From positions 2,604,001 to 2,668,000 of the forward strand of contig NZ_AP022620.1 in assembly GCF_010731855.1 (NCBI RefSeq): DNA of 64,000 nt, written 5' to 3'. Positions within the stretch are counted from its first letter, which is position 1; each line of letters begins with the position of its first letter. Below, one piece after another: positions 25,136 to 34,398 of the stretch. The notes beneath the pieces were generated by a model that made no database searches, had not been told where the DNA came from, and saw nothing but the letters and a program-made list of their open reading frames with translations. Source of the stretch: Mycolicibacterium anyangense (GTDB lineage: Bacteria; Actinomycetota; Actinomycetes; Mycobacteriales; Mycobacteriaceae). The position numbers and the translations under genes are program-made.

Positions 25136-25828
25136 TTATCCGTTGCCGGTCAACAGGATCCGCGCGCCTTCGGCCGACATCACGACGCTTCCGGTGATCC
25201 CGGTGGGCTGGCGGACGAATTTGGTGGCACGAGGGCCGACTGTGGACACCACGAGCTGACCATCGATCGACTCGACGATCCATTCACTCTCGTTGTATCG
25301 GAGCCCGCCACCCGGCGCCGACACTGCGAGCACCGGCCCAATCTGACGATAGGAGTCGGCCTCGACGCCGAGCTCTTGCAGCGGCCCGACAGCTTCCTGA
25401 CGCGCTAGGATTTTCCTGACCGAGCTCAGGCGTTCCGCGGCATCTGTCATCTGCGAGATTCCGTCGATGGTCTCCGCCGACAACCCGATGATGAGGACGG
25501 TATTCAGCCGCCGGATGTACATCTCGCTGCGACGAGCGTCCCAACCCCATGACTCACCATTGGAATGCACCGCACCGATGAGGCGGGCGCCATCCCGAAA
25601 TGCGTCCAACCACGGTGACTCTGAAGGCCTCGACGTGATGAGGATGTGTTCACCGGCGCAGACGCCATACTGACGCATCAGACTGGCGGCCCATTGTGAA
25701 TCTCGCTCCAGGTCGGCCTCACCGACGGTGAAGTCCACGGCTTCGCCGTCGACGTGGAACCGACCGATCCAGGCGATACCGGGACGCTCGAGTTTGGCTG
25801 CACGGGCAATGCTGGACTGCTGGGTCAT
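25136..25828 (-). CDS. Hypothetical protein, partner of the PaaK-like ligase
   Basis: 230 aa, family not recognised. The segment YGVCAGEHILITSRPSESPW and later GARLIGAVHSNGES look like the start of an adenylate-forming enzyme N-domain (the GVKPGDRVLL-type strand), but there is no SGTTG P-loop or other catalytic motif. It may therefore be a non-catalytic, acyl-ligase-like subunit. It is coupled to the PaaK-like gene by an ATGA overlap (start ATG 25828), which suggests the two form a complex. It ends at the bidirectional terminator. The similarity is faint and the role unknown. Confidence 0.65.
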   Translation of the reverse strand: MTQQSSIARAAKLERPGIAWIGRFHVDGEAVDFTVGEADLERDSQWAASLMRQYGVCAGEHILITSRPSESPWLDAFRDGARLIGAVHSNGESWGWDARRSEMYIRRLNTVLIIGLSAETIDGISQMTDAAERLSSVRKILARQEAVGPLQELGVEADSYRQIGPVLAVSAPGGGLRYNESEWIVESIDGQLVVSTVGPRATKFVRQPTGITGSVVMSAEGARILLTGNG

Positions 25829-27126
25829 GACTTTGCGATCCTCGGAATCTTGGCGGCTGATGACGTTCGGGCGGCGAGCTCACGCTCCTCGACCAACTCC
25901 AGAGTCGGTGTTACTTCGATCGCCTCAAACACTGCGGCAGACAAGCGCTCCCGCAGTTCGTCGGCGCTTGCCGTCTGCTCCGAAGCGTATCCCACACGTA
26001 GATGAAGGACGTCAACCTCACGGTGCGGCCGGACGATCTGGAATAGTGCGGACCGGGTCTCGTCGAACTGCTCGATGACGGCCCATACTTCCAACGGCAT
26101 GACTGAGCGGCCTTGCACGATGGTCTCGTCGCCGGCACGTCCCAGCGGCCACATCCGGGCATGGGTACGACCGCAGCCACACGCCTGACGACTCACCCGC
26201 ACCAGGTCTTCCGCCCGGAAACGGATCAGCGGTGCGATGTTGTTGTCCAGGTCGGTCGTCACCAGTTCGCCGACGTCACCCTCGGCGACCGGTTCTGGGC
26301 CCAGCGGGTTCAGATCCTCGACGAAGACGGTGTCCTCGTACAAGTGATAGCCGTCGTGCTGCTTACACTCCCACGCAGTACCGGTGTCACCGGCGCTCGT
26401 CCACAACACCAGCTCGGTGTCCCAATCCTCACGGATGGTGCGTTGCATGCGCGACCCCATCGGTTCACCGGCAAAGGTCATGAACTTCAACGGCGCCAAC
26501 GCTTCCCGCATGTCACGCTGGTGGCTGATGCGTTCGAGCTCAGAGAGCAGCGGGCCCAGTACGTGGACTTGGCGCACGTCGTACTGCGTGATCGCATCGA
26601 GTACTGCGTTCCACTCACCGAACCAGCTGTCCAGCGCGATCGGAATCACGCCCAGCAGTCGATGCTCATGGCCGGATGCACCTCGGAACGTCGCGCTACC
26701 GGTGATGGCATGGTCTCCCGGGCGAAGGCCGTGCTCCCACATCGCACGCAACCAGCCGACCATCAACGGCATCCATTGATCGAACTTCTCGCTGAAGAAT
26801 GTCGGATCACCGGTGGTTCCCGAACTTGACCCGATTGCCGTCAGCTCTCCTGGGTCCACGCAGAGCAGACCGCCGTACGAGTCGCCGTGGCGCTCGCGGA
26901 AGTCGCGCACCATGTCCTTGTTGATGAACGGGATTCGTTCCTTGAAGTCAGCGATCGACTTGATGTCAGAAGGCTTGACGCCCGCTTCATCCCATACTTC
27001 ACGATAGAAAGCGGACCGCTCGTATGCGTAGGGAACCAGCTCGAGGATGCGTTCTTCCTGGAGCCTCTCCAGCTCCGGGCGAGGCATCGCCTCGATTTCG
27101 GGTTCGAAGAGATCTTCTGTACTCAA
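25825..27126 (-). CDS. PaaK-like (phenylacetate-CoA ligase family) adenylate-forming enzyme
   Basis: 433 aa, the usual PaaK length. The N-terminal helix pair (LVPYAYERSAFYREVW), P-loop IGSSSGTTGDPTFF (98-111), PLIRFRAEDLV, and a CGCGRTHARM motif near 340 are PaaK hallmarks. Family members make aryl-CoA or aryl-AMP; the P-loop has GDPTFF instead of the common GKPTVV, so the branch is unusual. The annotated start is TTG 27126 (AGGAG only 3 nt away); ATG 27087 (MPRPELERL) is possible. It is coupled to the unknown 230-aa gene. The substrate could be an aromatic acid of the pathway. Confidence 0.85.
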   Translation of the reverse strand: MSTEDLFEPEIEAMPRPELERLQEERILELVPYAYERSAFYREVWDEAGVKPSDIKSIADFKERIPFINKDMVRDFRERHGDSYGGLLCVDPGELTAIGSSSGTTGDPTFFSEKFDQWMPLMVGWLRAMWEHGLRPGDHAITGSATFRGASGHEHRLLGVIPIALDSWFGEWNAVLDAITQYDVRQVHVLGPLLSELERISHQRDMREALAPLKFMTFAGEPMGSRMQRTIREDWDTELVLWTSAGDTGTAWECKQHDGYHLYEDTVFVEDLNPLGPEPVAEGDVGELVTTDLDNNIAPLIRFRAEDLVRVSRQACGCGRTHARMWPLGRAGDETIVQGRSVMPLEVWAVIEQFDETRSALFQIVRPHREVDVLHLRVGYASEQTASADELRERLSAAVFEAIEVTPTLELVEERELAARTSSAAKIPRIAKS

Positions 27127-27230
27127 TTGCTCCTGCCTGGGTCGTCGGGATGTTGTGAAGCCAATGCTTGGCAGCTACGAGAACTATTCGACTGTTTCTT
27201 CGCTGGCATGCGCGGTCCCGCTCGGCCGCA

Positions 27231-28046
27231 CTACCGCGCCACCGACGTGCTCTGGTCAGTCTGCCCGGTGCCCTCGGCACGAGCAGCCAATTTCCGGACA
27301 ATCTCGGCATATTCAGGTGATGCGAGAGTTGCCTGCTCAGCGAATGCCGCGACATCGAGCGCGCCGACAAGTTGGCGTTCAAGATGAGTGTTGATGGCAC
27401 GCTTGGTGTCTTGCAACGCCCGCACTGGCTGTTTGGCCAATCGGCCGGCCAATGTGAGGGCTTTGGGCATGAGGTCGCCTGGTGAGCAGACCTCACTGGC
27501 AAGCCCTATCCGGTATGCCTCGTCGGCCGGGATCTTGTCCCCGGTGAGCAGATAGCGCTTTGCCGCCGGCAGCGACATCACCGCGGGCCACACCGCCGCT
27601 CCCCCATCCCCGCACGCCAGCCCTATCCTGATGTGCGGGTCAGCGATATAGGCACTGTCGGCGATGAGAATGATGTCGGTAAGGATCGCGAGGTTCGCCC
27701 CCAGCCCAACGGCTGGACCGTTGATCGCGGCGATGATGGGGGCTGGAAAGCGGACCATCTCGGTGATCAACTCCCGGGCCCGCCGCATCATGCTCGCCGG
27801 CGCGGTCGGATCTTGACTGTTGTCGAGCATCCGATTGAAATCGCCTCCGGCACAGAATGTCTCACCAGCCCCCGTGACAATCACAGCGCGCACACGGGCG
27901 TCGAGTGCCAACTCTTCCCAAACGCTCTGCAGTCGCAGATGCAGGGGAAGGTTGACGCCGTTGGACTGCTCGGGTCGATTCAACGTGAGGACACATACCC
28001 CGTCCTCACGAATGTCGACCAGCAGGCCTTCAGAGCTTTGAACCAT
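27231..28046 (-). CDS. Enoyl-CoA hydratase/isomerase (crotonase) family protein
   Basis: 271 aa from ATG 28046. The oxyanion motifs are FCAGGDFNRM (64-73) and INGPAVGLGANLA (108-120). The position of the second catalytic glutamate reads GLACGDGGA (Asp 147), as in isomerase-like crotonases. The start lies 17 bp inside the end of the upstream CoA ligase gene, so they are coupled; the open frame continuing to 28541 is only read-through in another frame of that gene. Together with the ligase it forms a small activation/beta-oxidation operon. Confidence 0.9.
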   Translation of the reverse strand: MVQSSEGLLVDIREDGVCVLTLNRPEQSNGVNLPLHLRLQSVWEELALDARVRAVIVTGAGETFCAGGDFNRMLDNSQDPTAPASMMRRARELITEMVRFPAPIIAAINGPAVGLGANLAILTDIILIADSAYIADPHIRIGLACGDGGAAVWPAVMSLPAAKRYLLTGDKIPADEAYRIGLASEVCSPGDLMPKALTLAGRLAKQPVRALQDTKRAINTHLERQLVGALDVAAFAEQATLASPEYAEIVRKLAARAEGTGQTDQSTSVAR

Positions 28047-29637
28047 GAGCCTCTTTCGTTGCGCTGGAATTGGACAGTCGCCCACGCAGGTCAGCCTTGC
28101 GGATCTTGCCGGTGGCGGTCCGCGGGAATTCCTCCACAACGACCCATTGGCGCGGAACCTTGAAGCTTGCCAACCTCGCTCTGCCGAAGGAAACCAGATC
28201 GGCGGTGTCCACCTGACAACCGGGGGCAGGCTGTACGAATCCGGCGGGAACCTCGCCCCAGCGGGAGTCAGGGGCAGCGACAACGGCGACGTCGACGACG
28301 CTGTCATGCTGCCGAAAAACCCGTTCGACTTCCTCCGGGTAGATGTTCTCTCCGCCGCGGATGATGACGTCGCGGGCGCGACCATGGGAAGAAACGTATC
28401 CGGTGGCGTCCATCGCGCCGAGATCACCGGTATACAACCAGCCCTCGGAATCGACGACTTGGGCTGTCTCCATAGGCTGCCCGAAGTATTCGACCATCCG
28501 CATCGCGGAGCGAGTACAGATCTGCCCGACTTCGTCGTCATCAGCCGTCGACCCGTCCGAGCGGGCGATCCGGACGTCGCGCCCGGGCAGCGGCCTTCCC
28601 AGCCGCGTTGCTTTCATCTCGAGGGGATCATCGCGTCGAGTCTGCAGCACCGCCGGCGCTTCACTTTGTCCGTAGGTCACCACACAACGGACACCGAACC
28701 CTTCTTCGATCGAGCGAATAGTCTCCGGCGAGACATCGGCCCCGCCACCCATCACGGTGTGAAGTCGAGGAAGCTGCTCCCGGCTGAATTCCGGCTGCTC
28801 GAGGAGGTCGAACAGAACGGTCGGCACCGCCGCCAACACTGTCGCCTCTGTTTCAGCCAATAGCCGAAGGAGCAGACTCGGCTCGTAACTGGCCATCAGC
28901 GCAACCGACGCGCCGACCGCGATCGTGCCGAGCACGATGGTGATCGAACCACCGACATGGAACAGCGGTGCCGCGGTGGCCAATACGTCCCCGGCGCCGT
29001 GACCCCAGTCCCTACACCAGATCGCCCCGGCGTTGAGGGCCGACTCGTGAGTGTGCAGTGCCCCCTTGGGCCGTCCGGTCGTGCCAGAGGTGTACTGGAT
29101 GATGAAGGGATGGTCAGACTTGACCGGTGATATGTCCGCTCCCCCTCGCACCTCCTGTGCCCAGCTGGACAGATTCAGCACGACCAGCGGGTCAGAACGC
29201 GTCGCCGCCAGCGCGCGCATCCGCTCTTCAAGCCGTTGGCCGCGGTAGCTCTCGACGGTGAGCACAACGCGGGCCTGGGTGAGATCAAGGATGTGCTCGA
29301 CCTCATCGTCGGGCATGGCCGGATTGATCGGCACCAGAACCGTTCCCGCCAGGGCGGACCCGAGCTCGACCAGTAGCCACTCACGTGAATTCGGCGCGAA
29401 CACCGCGACCGCGTCGCCGGGGGCCGCCAGGCTCAACAGCGCGCTGGCGCGCTCGCGCGACGCGGCATATAACTCCCGGTAATTCAGCGTCGTGATCGTC
29501 CCGGCCGCATCCATCCAGTGCAGCGCGGGGTGATCACCGCCTTCGTCGGCACGGCGACGTAAGACCTCGCCGATGCTTCCCGTGATCCAGTCCGCGACAG
29601 GGTCGCGCAACCACAGCGCAGTGGCTTCGGCTTTCAC
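28030..29637 (-). CDS. Acyl-CoA ligase (AMP-binding, ANL superfamily)
   Basis: 535 aa. The P-loop is IIQYTSGTTGRPKGALHTH (about 179-197), with VTYGQSEAPAV, SEGWLYTGDLGAMD, the hinge GRARDVIIRGGENIYPEEVE and the catalytic lysine in PRTATGKIRK near the C-terminus, all intact. The start is GTG 29637; GGGAGGA lies about 9 nt upstream. It leads the leftward operon with the crotonase at 27231, and probably the PaaK-like genes. A near-perfect operator-like dyad lies about 70 bp upstream. It is the third full ANL ligase of the island, so several different acids are probably handled. Confidence 0.93.
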   Translation of the reverse strand: MKAEATALWLRDPVADWITGSIGEVLRRRADEGGDHPALHWMDAAGTITTLNYRELYAASRERASALLSLAAPGDAVAVFAPNSREWLLVELGSALAGTVLVPINPAMPDDEVEHILDLTQARVVLTVESYRGQRLEERMRALAATRSDPLVVLNLSSWAQEVRGGADISPVKSDHPFIIQYTSGTTGRPKGALHTHESALNAGAIWCRDWGHGAGDVLATAAPLFHVGGSITIVLGTIAVGASVALMASYEPSLLLRLLAETEATVLAAVPTVLFDLLEQPEFSREQLPRLHTVMGGGADVSPETIRSIEEGFGVRCVVTYGQSEAPAVLQTRRDDPLEMKATRLGRPLPGRDVRIARSDGSTADDDEVGQICTRSAMRMVEYFGQPMETAQVVDSEGWLYTGDLGAMDATGYVSSHGRARDVIIRGGENIYPEEVERVFRQHDSVVDVAVVAAPDSRWGEVPAGFVQPAPGCQVDTADLVSFGRARLASFKVPRQWVVVEEFPRTATGKIRKADLRGRLSNSSATKEAHGSKL

Positions 29638-30159
29638 GTATACCGATCCTCCCGAAAGATTGCGTGCCTGCTGCTCTGACTACTGACGCGCACCAGCCCC
29701 GGCGTCGTGAATAGAGTATCCTCCATTCACCCTAGATCGAAATGGTGTGATTGACGACACAGGGCATCTCGCGACCCCCTCGGAATTCCTCGAGTATCGC
29801 CGACCACGCGGCCTCCACCCTGCACCTCCCCGGCATTTGCGCACGTCAATCAGCCTGGATAAGTGCCATCATCGGTTGGACAGCAGCAGATGCCCCGCAC
29901 TGAACCCTCCCGCGTTGGGCGAGATCGCCAAACCACGGCTGGGCAGACGGCGAAAAGAGTACTCTCTGGTGGGCTTTCTGTAGGCCGTTGGTGCTTGCAC
30001 CGGTCCTGTGATCGGAGTAACCTCCAGATCAAATTCAGTGCAATGATTACCCACACAATGCCGACGATGAGTGATGGCGGTCACGGAGCCGGAGGCCCGC
30101 GTGCGCGCCAATACAGTCGTCCGGCGCAGCGACGCATCACGAGATCCAGGAGAGTGACA
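29638..30159. promoter_or_regulatory. 522-bp divergent intergenic region with two operator-like dyads
   Basis: Gap between the CoA ligase (leftward) and P450 (rightward). At 29707-29730 there is a 24-bp dyad, GTGAAT at one end and ATTCAC at the other, with 10 of 12 base pairs matching, about 70 bp from the ligase start. At 29957-29966 there is a perfect palindrome AGAGTACTCT. The remainder has no credible gene; a 502-aa open frame from 29863 is just an upstream extension of the P450 frame. Confidence 0.6.
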
Positions 30160-31371
30160 ATGACGAGTGGCGAGCTGATGGACACCGCGAAAGAGCCTTT
30201 CGATTTCCGCTTGTCCGAGTACGCGCGGGTGACCGATGCGTTGACCCATCCCCAGCCGTACTTGGCAGAGAAGGTGGCGACCACCCGGTTCGAGCGAATC
30301 GAAGAGGGAGTGGTGTACCTCTACCGTCACGAGGACATCATCAAGGTCAACCGTGACCCCCGGATTCTCGGAGTCGGCGGGCGGGGCAGCGCATTCGGAG
30401 CGCCCTCCCCGCTGATCCCACTCGAGATCGACGGCGCTGACCACGTGAAGTGGCGCAAGTTGATGGATCCGCTTTTCGCCCCCAAGCAGGTGGCCAAGCT
30501 CGAAGACTCGATCCGCGCGCTCACAGCCGAACTCGTCGACCAGTTCGCAGCCCAGGACGTCGTCGAAATGTACACACAGTTCTGCGTGCCGTTGCCGTGC
30601 CTCACGTTCCTGCGGCTTTTTGGTGCACCGGCTGAAGATCTGCCCTTCTTCCTGTCCTACACCGAGAACATGCTCCGTCCTGCCGGCGACACCGCCGAGG
30701 AAAAGAAAGAGGCCATGGTCGGTGCGGCCGGGCAACTCATCGCCTATTTCCACGACCTCCTTGCCAAGCGGCGGGCAGAGTCGCCGAAGGATGACGTTCT
30801 CGGCACCTTGATGGCGGTCGAGATCGACGGGGCTCCGGTCAGCGACGAAGAACTGCTCAACGTCATCATGTTGTTGATGTTCGCCGGACTGGACACCGTC
30901 ACATCTTCTGTGTCGCTGATGATCGACTGGCTCGCCCGCAACCCGGAACAGCGCCAGCGCGTCGTCAGCGACCCCTCGCTGCTGCGCGGCTTCGTCGAAG
31001 AGATGCTCCGCTACGAGAGCCCCGTTCCCATCGGAACCCGTTATCCCACAGAGGATGTCGACCTTGGCGACGGACTTGTACTCAAGGCCGGCGAGGCCGT
31101 CGTTGCTTCGTGGGCGACGGCGAATCTCGATCCGGCAGTCCACACCGACCCGTTGACGGTGAACATCGACAGACCTCGCCACATGCATATCGCGTTCGCG
31201 AGCGGCACCCACCGCTGCCTCGGTTCGAACCTCGCCCGCATGGAGCTACGGGTGGCTCTCGAGGAGCTCCACAAGAGAATGCCCAACTACAGCATCGCCC
31301 CCGATGACGAGGTTCGCTACGCCAACGTGCCCGTTCGGGCTGCCGAGTACCTTCCGCTGGTTATCCACTGA
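30160..31371 (+). CDS. Cytochrome P450
   Basis: 403 aa from ATG 30160, preceded by AGGAGAG at 30148-30154. The I-helix is FAGLDTVTSS (A242-V247), which has D-T where many P450s have E-T; ExxR is E281-R284; and the haem loop FASGTHRCLGSNLAR places C353 as the ligand. The sequence differs clearly from the P450 at 20606, so a second oxidation step is likely. It is transcribed alone between a divergent promoter region and a strong terminator. The CYP family cannot be fixed by eye. Ring or alkyl hydroxylation of the substrate is plausible. Confidence 0.92.
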   Translation: MTSGELMDTAKEPFDFRLSEYARVTDALTHPQPYLAEKVATTRFERIEEGVVYLYRHEDIIKVNRDPRILGVGGRGSAFGAPSPLIPLEIDGADHVKWRKLMDPLFAPKQVAKLEDSIRALTAELVDQFAAQDVVEMYTQFCVPLPCLTFLRLFGAPAEDLPFFLSYTENMLRPAGDTAEEKKEAMVGAAGQLIAYFHDLLAKRRAESPKDDVLGTLMAVEIDGAPVSDEELLNVIMLLMFAGLDTVTSSVSLMIDWLARNPEQRQRVVSDPSLLRGFVEEMLRYESPVPIGTRYPTEDVDLGDGLVLKAGEAVVASWATANLDPAVHTDPLTVNIDRPRHMHIAFASGTHRCLGSNLARMELRVALEELHKRMPNYSIAPDDEVRYANVPVRAAEYLPLVIH

Positions 31372-31400
31372 CCTGCAGCTGCCGCGACCACCAGAAGCGA

Positions 31401-31440
31401 GCGAAACGCCCGGCCATCCAAGGATGGCCGGGCGTTTCGC
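31401..31440. terminator. Bidirectional intrinsic terminator, 19-bp stem
   Basis: Perfect arms GCGAAACGCCCGGCCATCC (31401-31419) and its complement (31422-31440) with a two-base AA gap. It lies 30 bp after the P450 stop and 14 bp beyond the convergent SDR stop, so it can end both transcripts. The A/T-rich bases at the foot of the stem give a short U tract in either direction. Confidence 0.9.
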
Positions 31441-31453
31441 CTATTGCCGACTC

Positions 31454-32269
31454 TCACACCTTGGTAGCTCCCATGTCCATCGTGAACTGCGTACCAGTGA
31501 CGGACCGGGCCAAATCCGATGCCAACCACACCACGCCGTTGGAGATATCGTCCGGGTCAGCTATCGGCACCGAATGCAGGATGCTGGCGTACCAGGCGCC
31601 GTAGCCGGGGTGAGCACTGAGCGCCTCCGCCATTTTGGGGTCCTCGACCATGGTCGTCATCACTCCCCACGGATGGATCGAGTTCACCCGGATGCCGTAC
31701 TCGCCGAGCTCCGCGGCAGCTGCCTTCGTGAGCCCGACGACGCCATGCTTAGCAGCGCTGTAATGGGCCTGAGCTGGAAGTGATTTGATACCGGCGACCG
31801 AACTGACAGTAATGATGGAGCCGCCGTTGCCAGCCGCAATCATGTGCGGTACAGCCGTCTTCAGAGTTCGCCAAACTCCGGTCAGATTGATGTCGATCAT
31901 CTCTAGCCACTGATCGTCGGGCATCTCCCAGAATCGGTTCCAGTTGCTGATGCCGGCGTTCGCAACCACGACGTCCAGCCGTCCGCCGAACTCAGCGACC
32001 GCACTGGACAAGACATCGTCCATCGCAGCCGAATCCCGCACATCCGCAGTCGCGAGGACGAACACGGCTCCCTCCGCACGCAGCAGCCCATCTGTCTCCT
32101 TCAGGTCCGCCGCCGCGGCAGGGCGATATCCGTTGTATTCACTAACCGGCCCTGCGATGTCGATCCCGATCACCTTGGCGCCTTCGCGGGCCAGCCGGAT
32201 CGCGTGACTGCGGCCCTGTCCACGTGCGACTCCGGTGACGAAAGCGACCTTGCCGTCCAACAATCCCAT
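31454..32269 (-). CDS. Mycofactocin-coupled SDR family oxidoreductase
   Basis: 271 aa. The opening GKVAFVTGVARGQGRSHA (6-23) and the inserted segment around DIAGPVSEYNGYRP followed by AADLKET are hallmarks of the SDR subfamily tied to mycofactocin, in which the nicotinamide is held tightly and recycled by the mycofactocin system. NAGISN, the SS of VSSVAG, and YSAAK complete the active site. The start is ATG 32269 with AAGGG about 9 nt upstream. It converges with the P450 at 30160 and probably oxidises an alcohol made by a P450. Confidence 0.9.
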   Translation of the reverse strand: MGLLDGKVAFVTGVARGQGRSHAIRLAREGAKVIGIDIAGPVSEYNGYRPAAAADLKETDGLLRAEGAVFVLATADVRDSAAMDDVLSSAVAEFGGRLDVVVANAGISNWNRFWEMPDDQWLEMIDINLTGVWRTLKTAVPHMIAAGNGGSIITVSSVAGIKSLPAQAHYSAAKHGVVGLTKAAAAELGEYGIRVNSIHPWGVMTTMVEDPKMAEALSAHPGYGAWYASILHSVPIADPDDISNGVVWLASDLARSVTGTQFTMDMGATKV

Positions 32270-32352
32270 CCGAGATTTCCCTTCTGTGTGCTCACCAGTT
32301 CATTGAGAGTCGACATGGTGCTGGGAGAGCGCATGACACGTCGAAAGAACGA

Positions 32353-32844
32353 TCAGGATGTGCGAGGCTGGCCGTACACGGCCACAACCACCGAGCGGTC
32401 CAGGCTGTTCTCTGACCACACCCCGATCTGAGTATTGGCACAGGTGGACATGGTCGCGAGATAGTCAGGCCGAGAGAACCACTGTCTCAGGACGTCAATC
32501 CCGTTGATCGCCAGCGCCGGATTGATCGCCACCGTCTCGCTGACAACACCCAGATAGCCGGCGGCGCGGGCGCGGTCCTGCACTGTCGAGCCGTCGGAGC
32601 CGATGTCACCGTCCAGCGCGTGATTTGCCAGGAGGTCGTCGCTGTGCCACTGGGCCGCCAGCCGCAGCTGTGGATCACTCGTCACATTGTTCGAACATCC
32701 GTGTTGATGCTGCACTGTGTATACGTTCGCCACGACAGAGTCATTCAGCCGCTTGTTGTCGGCCCGCGCAGCGGGTGAGACCCCCAGTGCCGCAAGCGAC
32801 ACCAGCATTGCGACGCCGACGATGCCGGAAAGCCGACGAATCAC
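32353..32844 (-). CDS. Secreted CAP (SCP/PR-1) domain protein
   Basis: 163 aa from GTG 32844, chosen because GAGAGG lies just upstream and a signal peptide then starts correctly (IRR, hydrophobic GIVGVAMLVSLAALG, cleavage after ARA at 28). The mature part has the mycobacterial CAP pattern: LRLAAQWHSDDLLAN, then SQ-like VQDRARAAGY, ETVA, and a C-terminal VVVAVYGQP strand, with cysteines in HGCSNN and STCANT that may form a disulfide. CAP proteins bind lipids or act in the cell envelope. It lies 110 bp downstream of mceF on the same strand, so it may serve the Mce importer. Confidence 0.8.
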   Translation of the reverse strand: MIRRLSGIVGVAMLVSLAALGVSPAARADNKRLNDSVVANVYTVQHQHGCSNNVTSDPQLRLAAQWHSDDLLANHALDGDIGSDGSTVQDRARAAGYLGVVSETVAINPALAINGIDVLRQWFSRPDYLATMSTCANTQIGVWSENSLDRSVVVAVYGQPRTS

Positions 32845-32954
32845 GTTGGACCTCTCACTATCTGAGACGTCGGAGATCAGTCCGACCACGGTGGAATGGA
32901 ACACCAGACACGCCAGCGTCGGCCCGTCTTTCTACGGCTCGACTCATCGGCGCG

Positions 32955-34397
32955 TCAGGGCAGCGGCGACGGCATCAGCATGGACTGCCACGTGTGCTCC
33001 TTGGGGCCTTCGGCGGCGAGATTGGTCTGGGTGTAAGCCTTCCCGTCCGGTCCGATGAAGGTGCCCGTCGCTGGGTCATATTGCGCTGCAGCGATCCCAG
33101 GCACCGGAGGCGCCGGCGAGGCCGGCGAGGGCGGCACCTGAGGAATATCCTGCCCGGACGAGGTCGCGTTGGGATCGCCTTTCCAGTTCATCCCGTCGTT
33201 GAGAGGCACGTAGGGCTCATCGCTCTCGCACTCTTTGACCGTGGCGGCACGTTTACCCGGCCTTGTCTCGCACGGGATGTTCCGCGCACCGCGAACATTC
33301 CAGATCGAGTCCTGCGGTCTGCGGCAGTAGACCTCACCGGCAGGACGATCAGGAACGTCGAGCGCGGAGGGCGGACGCATTTGTTGGGCGGGCAAGAAGC
33401 CGGTGGTGCAGGGCGGCGGTAGGTTGATGTTGAGATTGAAATCCAGGAACAACCCTGGGTGCTTGCTGTTCTTGTTGGCCACCAGCCCGCCTTGCATCAT
33501 CGCGACGGCCTGCGGAAGGAGCACCAGCAATTGTTCGATGTCGGCCTGGTAGACCACGGCCACGTTGCCCAACGTGACCATGTTGGCAAGGATCACCGGC
33601 AGAGTTGGCTTCAGCCGGTCGACAAGAGCGCGGGCATCCTCGGCGGCCGATCCCCCATGCGCCAATATGCCCGATACCGCCGGGTCCTGCGTTTGAAGTT
33701 GGCCGGTGATGGAAGCGAGGTGTGACGCCCACGCCTGGATGGAATCCGAGGAGTCAGCCTGCGCATCCAGCACCGGGGCCGCGTTGTCGACAAGGCCGGT
33801 AAGGTCACCGATATTCTCCTTGGCGCCGGTGGCGAGCGCCGTGGCACTACTGACAAAGCGGGAGAACTCCGGCCCCAGACCACCGAATGCCGTGTAGCTC
33901 TCATCGATCAGGGTCTTGAGATTGTCATTCGGAATGGCCTCGAGGCCTCTGTTCGTCGCGTCGAGCAATCCGTTCAGGTTGGGCGGAACGCTCGTTCGAC
34001 TCACCGGTATGACGTCACCGTCCTTCAAAGGTGGCGATGCGCCATCCTGCGGAAGCAACGCAACATACTGCTCGCCGACAGCATTCTGGCTGTGGACTTC
34101 AGCTTTCAGGTCACTGGGAATCGCAATCCCCGACTTCAGACTCAGCTCGGCTTGCACGCCGGTCTCCGTCAGATGCACCGACGTCACACGCCCCACCTCG
34201 GTGCCTCGGTAGGTGACATTGCCGGTGGCATAAAGATTTCCCGATTGCGGCAGCTCCAAGCTCACGGTGTAGCGGCCCGCGCCGAACAGTAAGGACGGCA
34301 GGTGCATGTAGTTCAGTCCCACTGCCACAGTTGAGGCGAGGGCGATCACGATGAACACCACGATCTGGATCTTGACGGTTCTGGTCAGCTGGTCCAT
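32955..34397 (-). CDS. mceF: MceF-type Mce family protein
   Basis: 480 aa, last gene of the mce operon. A single N-terminal membrane helix (about 10-30) is followed by the MCE domain (about 40-118: YTVSLELPQSGNLYATGNVT, then YRGTEVGRV). A long helical region and a Pro-rich tail (PSPASPAPPVPG) complete the protein. Mce subunits form a periplasmic tunnel that carries lipids or hydrophobic molecules to the YrbE permease. The start is ATG 34397, one base after the mceE stop. The N-terminal TVKIQIVVFIVIA pattern is typical of MceF. Confidence 0.93.
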   Translation of the reverse strand: MDQLTRTVKIQIVVFIVIALASTVAVGLNYMHLPSLLFGAGRYTVSLELPQSGNLYATGNVTYRGTEVGRVTSVHLTETGVQAELSLKSGIAIPSDLKAEVHSQNAVGEQYVALLPQDGASPPLKDGDVIPVSRTSVPPNLNGLLDATNRGLEAIPNDNLKTLIDESYTAFGGLGPEFSRFVSSATALATGAKENIGDLTGLVDNAAPVLDAQADSSDSIQAWASHLASITGQLQTQDPAVSGILAHGGSAAEDARALVDRLKPTLPVILANMVTLGNVAVVYQADIEQLLVLLPQAVAMMQGGLVANKNSKHPGLFLDFNLNINLPPPCTTGFLPAQQMRPPSALDVPDRPAGEVYCRRPQDSIWNVRGARNIPCETRPGKRAATVKECESDEPYVPLNDGMNWKGDPNATSSGQDIPQVPPSPASPAPPVPGIAAAQYDPATGTFIGPDGKAYTQTNLAAEGPKEHTWQSMLMPSPLP

Positions 34398-34398
34398 C

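Noticed and set aside
29869..31212. A 447-codon open frame on the minus strand
   Set aside because: Antisense to the P450 whose haem and ExxR motifs are intact.
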